DNA of 43,612 bases from the NCBI GenBank assembly GCA_017474125.1, contig JAFVIF010000064.1, positions 1 to 43,612 on the forward strand, written 5' to 3'. Within the stretch, counting starts at the first letter, position 1. Each line of letters opens with the position of its first letter. This document shows, one piece after another, positions 7,604 to 15,722 of the stretch. The stretch is from Clostridia bacterium (GTDB lineage: Bacteria > Bacillota > Clostridia > Oscillospirales > Acutalibacteraceae). The translations under genes and the position numbers were made by a program. The notes below the pieces were generated by a model that saw only the letters and a program-made list of their open reading frames with translations, made no database searches and had not been told where the DNA came from.

Positions 7604-10600
7604 TTATATGCCTGCAAGATAAAGCTTTAATTCGGCAAGGTCGGTGGTATTAATTACCCCTTCGCTGTCACAGTCAAAGTTTGCGCCGAATAGCTCAACG
7701 TCGTCCATTACGCCTGCGAGGTATAGCTTTAACATAGCAAGGTCGGTAGTGTTAACCATTTTATCATTATCACAGTCACCGGGTACGTCGTATACGTTTA
7801 CGTCGTTGTCGGCTATAAAGAAGCAATAGCCCTCTAATTCTCCCTGTTGGTCGTATATGGGATCTATATTGAGCAGCATAAGACCCGCATAGCTTTCGGT
7901 TATTCCGAACAGGCCGTATTCGCTCTCAGCGCTATCTATCACCTTGGTCGTGATTTCCTTTTCGGTGCCGTCACTCAAAACAAGGTTAACAATCATTCCT
8001 TTACCGTTAAGCCTGAACTTTTTAACTTCAATAGAATCAACCGTATAATCAATTATATTAAAATTATCAAGGTACAAATTATAGCCGTTATAATGAAGCT
8101 TATACATACCCTCTTCGTAATCGTAGCTCACACTAATACGTTTATCTATTTCGTAATAGGGAGAGGACGACATAAAGAAGAATTCGAACATATCTTTAGT
8201 AACGGAAATTGTTTCGGTTACACCGCTAAAATATGTTATTTTTATTTCTGCACCTGATAAATCGGGAGCCGCAAAGCCTTCGCTGCTGTAGTTTAAATTA
8301 TCGGGCAAGCGAGTAAATTCCATAGACTTAACGTTGCTTCCCAAAACCTTTACGTCATATTCTAATTCAACACCCATATAAGTAAAGGTAAAGGGATAAG
8401 TGCCGGGGGCATCTATATAGATACTGTCATAAATATATATGTCGTAGCCGTCAATTTTTCCTTCATCGTCTATATCCTTATGGGTATAGGTTTTACTTGT
8501 ACCGTCTTTATAATAAACGGTAAAAGAAAGTCCCTCGAATTCGGTAGGCCATAATACGTAATCGTCCTCTTCCGCAAAGCCGTACATTTCATCCCACATA
8601 TAATATTCCTTTGTGGGAATAGAATTAAGCACAATTCTATCAACAGTATTTTCGGTAATAATTACGGGTAAGGTATCGGTACGTCCTAACAGCTCTATTT
8701 CAACAAAGTTTTCGCCGTCTTTGGTCCAAGGGTTGCTTTCCTGATATGATTCACGGTTGAAATAGGTACCTAAAAACCTACTTGAGTAGGTAGTTTCAAC
8801 CGTTGTGCCGTCGGTAAGGTACACCGTTATCTTAAGGTCACCGGGAATGTCGAAGTTATAATAATAAAAATCTCCATTCATATAACCGTTGGTATTTTCC
8901 ATAATGGTTAATGAAAACTCGTCGTCAACGTCAATACGCAAAACAGGGTTTTCGATTACCGTTATGGGAAGCTCTGCCTCGTTGTCAAGGTAGGAAACAG
9001 TAAAGCTGTTGTCACCGCCAACCTTCCAGGGGTTACGGTACTGATTGCCTGAAAGTTCTATTTCAAAACCGTCTACCACTTCATAAGGCCTTGCCGTTTT
9101 GGTGGTGCCGTCCTTATACTTTATAAGAATTATTGCATCATCATGATTCATTTCATTGTAGCGGAAATACTCGTTTCCGTTAATATCATAATCATAATAT
9201 CCTCTATAATTTTCAATATAAGTAACGTTGGTGCCCTTTTCAATTTCAATTTTTTCTACAGGATTTTCAATAAGCGTAATCGGCATTTTTACGGAGCGAT
9301 TCATATAGCTTATAATTACGTAGTTATTTTCACTTCCGATAGCCCAAGGCTTTTCCTCCTGATCGTCCAGTATTCTGTAATCCAAGTTTTCAAGCGAGGC
9401 ATCCTTGGTTGTGCCGTCGTTATAGTATATACGGATTACGGCATCCTCATGTTCAAAGGTTTCGTATTCGTATTGGTCAAAGTAGGAATAACCGCCGTAA
9501 TTTAATACGTAGTACTGCGTTGATGCCTTCAGCACTTCAATTTTATCAACGGGATTTTCAACAACCTCTACGGGCATAAGGACAGACTTACCCTTATAAG
9601 CAACGGTTACGTAGTTGGTGCCACGGGTAAAGTGCTTTTCGTACTGCTCGTCAAATATTTCTATCCAGCTGCCGTCAACGTAATCGTTAAGGTTCACGTC
9701 AAAGTGACTGCCGTCGGTATAATGTATACGTACAACTGCATCGTTGTGATTATGTAAATAGTAATAGAAATATTCGTTATCGTTTTCGTCCGTGTCAAAA
9801 TAGCCGTCGATGTTTTCGTAGTAAACCTGTTCACTTTCCTTAATAAGTTCAAGGCTTGCTACGTTGGTCTCAAAGAATTCTACCTCGTGTTTAAGTACAA
9901 TTTCGCCGCAGTAAATAATGATATAACCCGTTAAGGGGTTTTCCTCGCACTCTATTTCTACTGCATAACCATCTATTTCCTCGGGAGCATTGTAATACCA
10001 GTTTGTAACACTGCCGTCAGACCAAACAACGTCCAGTATAAGACCCGAATAGTCAACTGTTTCATACAATTCGCCGTGCTCGTAGGTATTGTTGGGGAAA
10101 TCCTTAACCTTTAATTCCTTAACGTATACCTTTTCGGTAAGCGTAATGTCGAATTCGCCTACCTCTGAGAGGCTGAACATACGCACCCCATAGTAATAGG
10201 TAACGCCCTCTTCAAGCACACATTCAAGTCCAAAGTTTGTGTCTTCGTAATCGTCGTTATAATCAAGCTCGTTAAACTCTGCATCATAAAGGTAAACCTG
10301 GGTATCAAAAGCACCCTTGGAGCTTAACATGTATTTTGCCGATTTGGAAGGAACAAAGCTATAATATACGATTCTGCCTTCTCTATCAATATTTACCCTT
10401 ACCGTTTGGTCAATAGTAAGCTCTGTAGGAAGATTACAGGTAACTTCCGCCGTAGCGGTAAGCTCTCCCATGGTAGCGGTTACGGTAGCAGTGCCAAAGC
10501 CCACGAAGGTAAGAATATTACCGCCGAATACAGCAACGTTCTCGTCATTGCTCTGCCATACCACAGACTCATCAAGCTCGGCATAGCTCGGTACAGGCTT

Positions 10601-11962
10601 TACAAACATTTCAATATTCTCACCGTAGCTGCCGTTAATATTTTCGCCTATAATTTCAATTCCCGTTGCAGGAGTATCCTCGCCTACCACAGCCGAAAAG
10701 ACAACTAATTCATCTGATTCTACACAATAATTGTAGGTTACACCTGCTTCTAAGTAATAAGGAATTCTCACACGGTTATTATCGGAGTATTGTTCATATA
10801 AGGTAAGGCTGTTTTCATCATAAAGAACAACTCTCCATACACCCGTGCCCATTGCGGCAAATACGTAATCGCCCGCTTCCTCCGGAGTAAAGGAGATTAT
10901 ATCATAGCCTCTGGATTCATACGCATCAACGTTAACCTCTACACCCTTGGTTAAAACCGTTACGGGTACTTCCTTAACCGTTACGGTAAGGCTATCCTTT
11001 AAGCCAAGGTCGGTTTCTGCCGTAATATCAACCGTGCCGGTGCCGTAAAATTCAATTGCGACTTCATTTTCGTTGGTGTAAAAAACGTCTGCAACCTCTT
11101 GGTCTGAAACCGACCAGCTCACACCGTCAATAGGCGCACCCTCGGGAGACGGCTTAACAGTATAACTAAGCACCTTTCCGACAAAGGCTATATCGCCGTA
11201 CCTTTCATTGGTGCAAACTACTTCTATTGACTCGGCAACAACGGATTTTTCCAAAATTACGGGAATTGTGCCCACCTCTGTTTCATCGTATAAAAACACG
11301 CTGAAATAATAGGTTTTGCCCGCTTCCATATTTTGGCTTATTTTAAAATTGCCGTATCCGTTGTTGTCATCGTCTTCGGCAATAAACTCGCCCTCAAAAT
11401 CGTACAGCTCCACCTTATTATCCGGGTTTTCGTTGCCGACAGCGCTAAAGGTGTAATTGCCTGCAACCTCGGGAGTAAAGGAATACATTATCCTTTGGCC
11501 GGGGGTAGCGATTTCGGTTAATACCTCGGTATCTAAGCTAAGGTCGGTAACGTTTATCTCTTCCTTTAAAACGACCTTGGCTTCACAGCAACCCGCCAAA
11601 TCATAATTAAAGCCTATTACGTATAAATAAGTAACACCCGAATAAAGCATACATTCTATACTTGTTTCTCCGTTATAGCTGTCGGTGCTGCCGATAAGCT
11701 TGTCACTTTCGGTTGAAACGCTTGCCACAAAGCTTAAATTACCGCTTACGGGTGTCGTTTCAAAGGCATAATAGCCTGTAACGCTTGGGGTATAGCAAAG
11801 CAGCTTATAATTCGTTTCACCTGCAACCTTTTCCACGCGAACGGGATTATCAAGAGTCATTTCTTCATAACCGGGAACCGCCGCAGAAACGGTCATAGGA
11901 AGTGCCGCAAGAATAAGCATTATACTAAGTATAACCGCCAAAGTTCTTTTAAATAGCTTCAT
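7604..11962 (-). CDS. Large secreted multi-repeat protein with C-terminal type I dockerin
   Basis: The start chosen is the ATG at 11962, because GGAGGT lies 6 bases before it and a signal peptide follows (MKLFKRT, then a hydrophobic core ending VSA at residue 27). The frame stays open 13 codons further upstream. The mature part of this 1452-residue protein has: repeated beta-sandwich segments like pre-peptidase C-terminal domains (for example YSFTPEVAGNYTFSAVG); two Big_2-like Ig domains (about 240-330 and 435-515); and about eight roughly 100-residue repeats from about 615 to 1370. Most of these repeats start V(D/E)xI(E/D) and end with ENP. The protein ends in a dockerin at 1393-1452 with two calcium-loop/helix units (DCDNDKMVNTTDLAMLKLYLAG and DCDSEGVINTTDLAELKLYLAG). 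No catalytic domain is visible. A structural or substrate-binding role on a cohesin scaffold is inferred. Confidence 0.88.
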   Translation of the reverse strand: MKLFKRTLAVILSIMLILAALPMTVSAAVPGYEEMTLDNPVRVEKVAGETNYKLLCYTPSVTGYYAFETTPVSGNLSFVASVSTESDKLIGSTDSYNGETSIECMLYSGVTYLYVIGFNYDLAGCCEAKVVLKEEINVTDLSLDTEVLTEIATPGQRIMYSFTPEVAGNYTFSAVGNENPDNKVELYDFEGEFIAEDDDNNGYGNFKISQNMEAGKTYYFSVFLYDETEVGTIPVILEKSVVAESIEVVCTNERYGDIAFVGKVLSYTVKPSPEGAPIDGVSWSVSDQEVADVFYTNENEVAIEFYGTGTVDITAETDLGLKDSLTVTVKEVPVTVLTKGVEVNVDAYESRGYDIISFTPEEAGDYVFAAMGTGVWRVVLYDENSLTLYEQYSDNNRVRIPYYLEAGVTYNYCVESDELVVFSAVVGEDTPATGIEIIGENINGSYGENIEMFVKPVPSYAELDESVVWQSNDENVAVFGGNILTFVGFGTATVTATMGELTATAEVTCNLPTELTIDQTVRVNIDREGRIVYYSFVPSKSAKYMLSSKGAFDTQVYLYDAEFNELDYNDDYEDTNFGLECVLEEGVTYYYGVRMFSLSEVGEFDITLTEKVYVKELKVKDFPNNTYEHGELYETVDYSGLILDVVWSDGSVTNWYYNAPEEIDGYAVEIECEENPLTGYIIIYCGEIVLKHEVEFFETNVASLELIKESEQVYYENIDGYFDTDENDNEYFYYYLHNHNDAVVRIHYTDGSHFDVNLNDYVDGSWIEIFDEQYEKHFTRGTNYVTVAYKGKSVLMPVEVVENPVDKIEVLKASTQYYVLNYGGYSYFDQYEYETFEHEDAVIRIYYNDGTTKDASLENLDYRILDDQEEKPWAIGSENNYVIISYMNRSVKMPITLIENPVEKIEIEKGTNVTYIENYRGYYDYDINGNEYFRYNEMNHDDAIILIKYKDGTTKTARPYEVVDGFEIELSGNQYRNPWKVGGDNSFTVSYLDNEAELPITVIENPVLRIDVDDEFSLTIMENTNGYMNGDFYYYNFDIPGDLKITVYLTDGTTVETTYSSRFLGTYFNRESYQESNPWTKDGENFVEIELLGRTDTLPVIITENTVDRIVLNSIPTKEYYMWDEMYGFAEEDDYVLWPTEFEGLSFTVYYKDGTSKTYTHKDIDDEGKIDGYDIYIYDSIYIDAPGTYPFTFTYMGVELEYDVKVLGSNVKSMEFTRLPDNLNYSSEGFAAPDLSGAEIKITYFSGVTETISVTKDMFEFFFMSSSPYYEIDKRISVSYDYEEGMYKLHYNGYNLYLDNFNIIDYTVDSIEVKKFRLNGKGMIVNLVLSDGTEKEITTKVIDSAESEYGLFGITESYAGLMLLNIDPIYDQQGELEGYCFFIADNDVNVYDVPGDCDNDKMVNTTDLAMLKLYLAGVMDDVELFGANFDCDSEGVINTTDLAELKLYLAGI

Positions 11963-11991
11963 AAGATTACCTCCTGCATTTTCATATTTTA

Positions 11992-12020
11992 ATAATAACA
12001 CAATTCGGTTGTAAAATCAA
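11992..12020 (-). promoter_or_regulatory. Likely promoter of the large dockerin gene
   Basis: On the minus strand TTGATT (12015-12020) and TATTAT (11992-11997) are 17 bases apart. They lie about 30 bases before the chosen ATG at 11962. Confidence 0.5.
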
Positions 12021-12039
12021 TGCCGAACAAAAACACTTA

Positions 12040-12068
12040 TTGCCTTTAACAGATATTAATAGTATAAT
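12040..12068 (+). promoter_or_regulatory. Promoter of the YhaO/YhaN-like pair
   Basis: TTGCCT (12040-12045) and TATAAT (12063-12068) with a 17-base spacer, 35 bases before the ATG at 12104. TAGGAGT follows as ribosome binding site. Confidence 0.65.
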
Positions 12069-12103
12069 ATTTATATATTCGACGAATTAGGAGTAAATAC
12101 GCT

Positions 12104-13228
12104 ATGAACACCCTACGTATTCTGCACACTGCCGATTTGCATATAGGCGCCGAATGCTCGTATCTTGGTGCCCGCAGTAACGAAAGAAAATTTGAAATCC
12201 TTTTAACCTTTGAAAAAATAACCGACCTTTGCGAGGAAAGGGTTGTTGACCTACTGCTTATTGCAGGTGATTTATTTGACAGCAACCATATTGACCCCTC
12301 CCTTATAAGCGGTGTATTCAACGCTTTAAATAAGCTTAGTCACACCCGTGCGGTTATAGCTCTGGGCAATCACGACCCACTCACTGCTGATTCCCCATTT
12401 GTGCTTAATCCCCTTCCGCAAAACGTTTATTTATTAGATAAGGAGGATTCGGTTATAACCTTTGACGATTTAAGCTGCAGAGTATACGGCGCTTCATTTG
12501 ACGGAGTATATAACGAGGGCAAGGCGCATTTTGACCTTACCCCTCCCGCTGATGATTATTTAAACCTTTGCCTGCTTCACGGTGAAACACGTTCCGACCT
12601 TGCAGGCAATTACCGACCCATTACCCCCGAGTTTGTTAAAAAAAGCGGAATGGATTATATTGCCTTAGGCCATATTCATACCCGCAGTCAAGTACAGTAC
12701 GTCGGCATCACCGCTATAGCCTATTGCGGCTGTCCCGAAGGACAGGGCTTCGACGAAAGCGGTGAAAAGGGCGTTTATATGGGCGAAATCAGCAAGGGTA
12801 ATATTAACCTTGAGTTTGTTCCCACCGCCAAGCGACAGCACTACCGCATAGAGGTAGACGTAACCGACGTTACTGATATTGCCGAAAAAATCAAAAACGC
12901 AATAACCGAAACGGGCACCAATTACGGAGCGCATTACTACCGCATTACCCTTACGGGCAAGCGCCGAAACGAAAGAATAATAGAAAAAGAGGAGCTGCTT
13001 GCTCGCCTTTCCCCTTTGGTTGCCTTTATTAAAATCAAGGACAAAACCAAGGCAGGCATTGACCCCTACGCGCTGGCGCGCGAAAAAAGCCTAAAGGGTT
13101 ATTTTGCCGCTTTAATGTTAGAAAAAATTGAAAAGGCCGAAAAGGAAGATGAAAAGGAAAAATATATAAACGCACTTGAAATAGGACTTCGTGCTTTCAG
13201 CGAGGAGGTGGGCTATAGTGAAGATTAA
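12104..13228 (+). CDS. SbcD/YhaO-like DNA repair exonuclease subunit
   Basis: A calcineurin-like metallophosphoesterase of 374 residues. The family motifs appear in order: HTADLHIG (8-15), GDLFDS, GNHDP, LLHGE and LGHIHTR. These ligate two metal ions and define the Mre11/SbcD nuclease fold. The C-terminal part is shorter and different from classic SbcD and resembles Bacillus YhaO. The partner ATPase is encoded directly downstream and overlaps it by 11 bases, so the two proteins very likely form a complex that processes DNA ends. Classic SbcCD is the alternative, but the partner's membrane segments argue for the YhaO/YhaN type. Confidence 0.88.
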   Translation: MNTLRILHTADLHIGAECSYLGARSNERKFEILLTFEKITDLCEERVVDLLLIAGDLFDSNHIDPSLISGVFNALNKLSHTRAVIALGNHDPLTADSPFVLNPLPQNVYLLDKEDSVITFDDLSCRVYGASFDGVYNEGKAHFDLTPPADDYLNLCLLHGETRSDLAGNYRPITPEFVKKSGMDYIALGHIHTRSQVQYVGITAIAYCGCPEGQGFDESGEKGVYMGEISKGNINLEFVPTAKRQHYRIEVDVTDVTDIAEKIKNAITETGTNYGAHYYRITLTGKRRNERIIEKEELLARLSPLVAFIKIKDKTKAGIDPYALAREKSLKGYFAALMLEKIEKAEKEDEKEKYINALEIGLRAFSEEVGYSED

Positions 13229-15572
13229 TTCGGTTTATATAAGCGCCTTTGGAAAATTCAGAGACAAAAGGTTTGATTTTACCGACGGGCTTAACCTTAT
13301 TTACGGTGAAAACGAGGACGGCAAAACCACCCTTTTAACCTTTATAAGTATGATGTTCTACGGCAGTACGTCGGCAAAAAACGACGAGCTTTATAAAAGC
13401 CACCGAAAAAAGTACGCACCCAGAGACAATAGGCTTATGGCAGGCAGTATTGATTTTGAAAGCGGCGGTAGAAAATACCGTATTGAACGCATTTTCAAAA
13501 CAAGTAATTCTACCGATAAAATCACCGTTATCGACCTTTCGAACGGGGACAGCGAAGCCTTTACGGGCAAGGAGGATTTAGGAAAACGCTTTTTGGGACT
13601 GAGCTTTGATGCCGCCCGCCGCACCGTATTTTTAAGCAGTGATTTTTCACCCTTTAAAAGCGACTCTGCCGACGGTGAGCTTAACGCCCGCCTTTCGAAT
13701 CTTGCGGGTACGGGCTGTGAGGAATACTCCGCCGAGGAAATTTTATCAAGGCTTGAAAAAGCAAAAACCGCGCTTATTTCCAAAACGGGGCGCGGTGGCA
13801 AAATAGCGGCTGAAATAGAACAGCTAAACGAGCTTAAAATACAGCTTGAGCGTGCGCGCCGTACAGAGCAGGACCGAAGAGCTTGTGATTTAAGGCTTGA
13901 TAACGAAAGAGAAATGCTCCATTCCATTCAAACCGAAATTGAACGCTTAACGGCACATATTAAGCAGGCAGAAGGCGGAAAGCGTTACGCTAAGCTTAAG
14001 GAATACTCTGATGCCTGTGCCGCTTTGGAATCTATTGACAAAAAGCTTACCGACGACGAGGGAAATATTATTACCCTGTCTCAGGTGAGCGAGGGTGAAG
14101 GACTTCTTAAGGAATACAACCTACTAAAAGACAGCCTTCCCGAAATAAAGGAGCGTACCGAAGGCTTAGAAGCCAAGGTTAACGAGCTAAGGGAAAAGCT
14201 AAGTCTCAGCGAATCCTCTGAAGAAATACGAAATAAAATTTCCGAAAAGGAAAACGAGAGGCAGACCCTTGATGAGAAATACGCTTTATTAAAGGAAAAG
14301 ACCGACCGTCTTTCAAAAGAGCTTACCGCCGCACTTACAAAAAAAGCAAAAATAAGACCTATTTTTGTTGTTTTAACCCTTATTTCCCTGCTCGCCTGCG
14401 GCTCTGCATTTATTTTCCCCACCTTTAAAATACCTTTATTAATCGGCGGACTTCTTTTAACGGCAGTATTTATTATACTAACCCTTACACTTCGCAAAAA
14501 ACCCGAAGACAATCCCAACCGAATCAAAATAGAGCTGGAGGAAGCAGAAGAGGAGAAGGAAAAAGCACTTGCCGACAGTATGCAGTCGGCGAAGGAAATT
14601 AACGAGCTTATTGTAAAGGAAAGCGTTGCAAGGCAAAAGGAGGACACCCTCAGTGAAAATTTTGCCGAACAAAACCGACAGTACAAGGAAAGTCTTGATA
14701 AGTTTATAAGCGTTGAAACCCGTATAAAAGCAATAGAAGCCGCACTTTTGCGCTTGGTGACTTCAAAGCAAAAGGCGTTTTCTGCAAAGGGTATGGAAAT
14801 AGTTCTTTATTCACACAAAACGAATTTGCAGAAAAAGGATACCCTTGAAGTAAAAATCGCAATGCTTAAAAAGGATTTGAACGGAATTTCAAGAGAAAAT
14901 GCCGAAAAGGAATTATCGGTTATACCAAAGGGCGCTATAGCGGTAGGTGAGCTTGACGACCTTAACGAGCGGCTTATTTTCAAACGCAAGGAATACGAAG
15001 CGCTTCAGCAAACCATTGCAAACGACACTGCAATACAGCGAAACGATTTCCGCTTTATTAAGCATCCCACCGAGCTTGAAAAGGAAATTCGGGAGCTTGA
15101 AATTAAAATTGCCCGTGAATACGCTTTTTGTGAAAGCGTTGATATAGCCGCCAATGCCTTAGGCCTTGCCTTTTCAAGGGTAAGAGAAACCTTTGGAGAA
15201 GCCTTAAGCGGACGCACGGGAGAAATCTTTAAAGGCCTTACCGACGGTAAATATTCAGCTCTGTCGGTTTCCAAAAGCTTTGATATTTTGGTAGAGGAAA
15301 AGGACGTTTTCGGCAGTAACAGCTGGCAAACCCTTTCCGACGGCACAATAGATCAGGCATATTTTGCCCTAAGGCTTGCGGTAAGCGAGCTGTTATCAAG
15401 CGACGGCGAGCGCCTTCCCCTTATTTTAGACGACCCCTTCGACCGCTATGACGATAACCGACTTAAAAAGGCTGTAGAATTTTTAAAAGAATACTGTAGC
15501 GACGGTCAGGCATTGCTTTTCACCTGCCATAAGGCCTTTACCGAAAATAACGATTATATAACTCTTAAATAA
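13218..15572 (+). CDS. Rad50/SbcC-like AAA ATPase, YhaN type, with membrane hairpin
   Basis: The start chosen is the GTG at 13218: GAGGAGGTG lies 6-8 bases before it, and the typical N-terminus VKINSVYISAFGKF follows. The protein has 784 residues. The Walker A motif GENEDGKTT lies near residues 31-39. Long coiled coils occupy much of the middle. They are interrupted by two adjacent hydrophobic segments (IFVVLTLISLLACGSAFIF and IPLLIGGLLLTAVFIILTLTL) that probably form a membrane hairpin, as in YhaN and unlike SbcC. The C-terminus carries the ABC signature and Walker B region (LSDGTIDQAYFALRLA, LPLILDDPFDRYDD). It probably acts with the upstream nuclease on DNA ends near the membrane. Confidence 0.85.
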   Translation: MKINSVYISAFGKFRDKRFDFTDGLNLIYGENEDGKTTLLTFISMMFYGSTSAKNDELYKSHRKKYAPRDNRLMAGSIDFESGGRKYRIERIFKTSNSTDKITVIDLSNGDSEAFTGKEDLGKRFLGLSFDAARRTVFLSSDFSPFKSDSADGELNARLSNLAGTGCEEYSAEEILSRLEKAKTALISKTGRGGKIAAEIEQLNELKIQLERARRTEQDRRACDLRLDNEREMLHSIQTEIERLTAHIKQAEGGKRYAKLKEYSDACAALESIDKKLTDDEGNIITLSQVSEGEGLLKEYNLLKDSLPEIKERTEGLEAKVNELREKLSLSESSEEIRNKISEKENERQTLDEKYALLKEKTDRLSKELTAALTKKAKIRPIFVVLTLISLLACGSAFIFPTFKIPLLIGGLLLTAVFIILTLTLRKKPEDNPNRIKIELEEAEEEKEKALADSMQSAKEINELIVKESVARQKEDTLSENFAEQNRQYKESLDKFISVETRIKAIEAALLRLVTSKQKAFSAKGMEIVLYSHKTNLQKKDTLEVKIAMLKKDLNGISRENAEKELSVIPKGAIAVGELDDLNERLIFKRKEYEALQQTIANDTAIQRNDFRFIKHPTELEKEIRELEIKIAREYAFCESVDIAANALGLAFSRVRETFGEALSGRTGEIFKGLTDGKYSALSVSKSFDILVEEKDVFGSNSWQTLSDGTIDQAYFALRLAVSELLSSDGERLPLILDDPFDRYDDNRLKKAVEFLKEYCSDGQALLFTCHKAFTENNDYITLK

Positions 15573-15610
15573 AAAAGTCGAAGCCTCATTTTTTTGAGGC
15601 TTCGACTTTT
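15573..15610 (+). terminator. Terminator of the YhaO/YhaN-like operon
   Basis: A 16-bp stem (15573-15588 with 15595-15610, 6-base T loop) directly after the stop codon, ending in TTTT. The core is GTCGAAGCCTCA. Confidence 0.85.
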
Positions 15611-15687
15611 ATTAACAGCATAGCTAAATTACAGACAGCACCTTTAATGATTTTTTATTATCCTTCATATTATTCACACTTAAAAAG

Positions 15688-15715
15688 AAAACTCCCGTTT
15701 GCTCACGGGAGTTTT
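15688..15715 (-). terminator. Terminator of the ispH-rpsA operon
   Basis: AAAACTCCCGT (15688-15698) pairs with ACGGGAGTTTT (15705-15715). On the minus strand it is followed by CTTTTT, just past the ispH-rpsA stop at 15723. Confidence 0.85.
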
Positions 15716-15722
15716 GCCTTAA

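Noticed and set aside
7604..11962. Open frames on the plus strand across the large dockerin gene and other long genes
   Set aside because: They lie antisense to genes with clear domains and ribosome binding sites and show no protein-like motifs.
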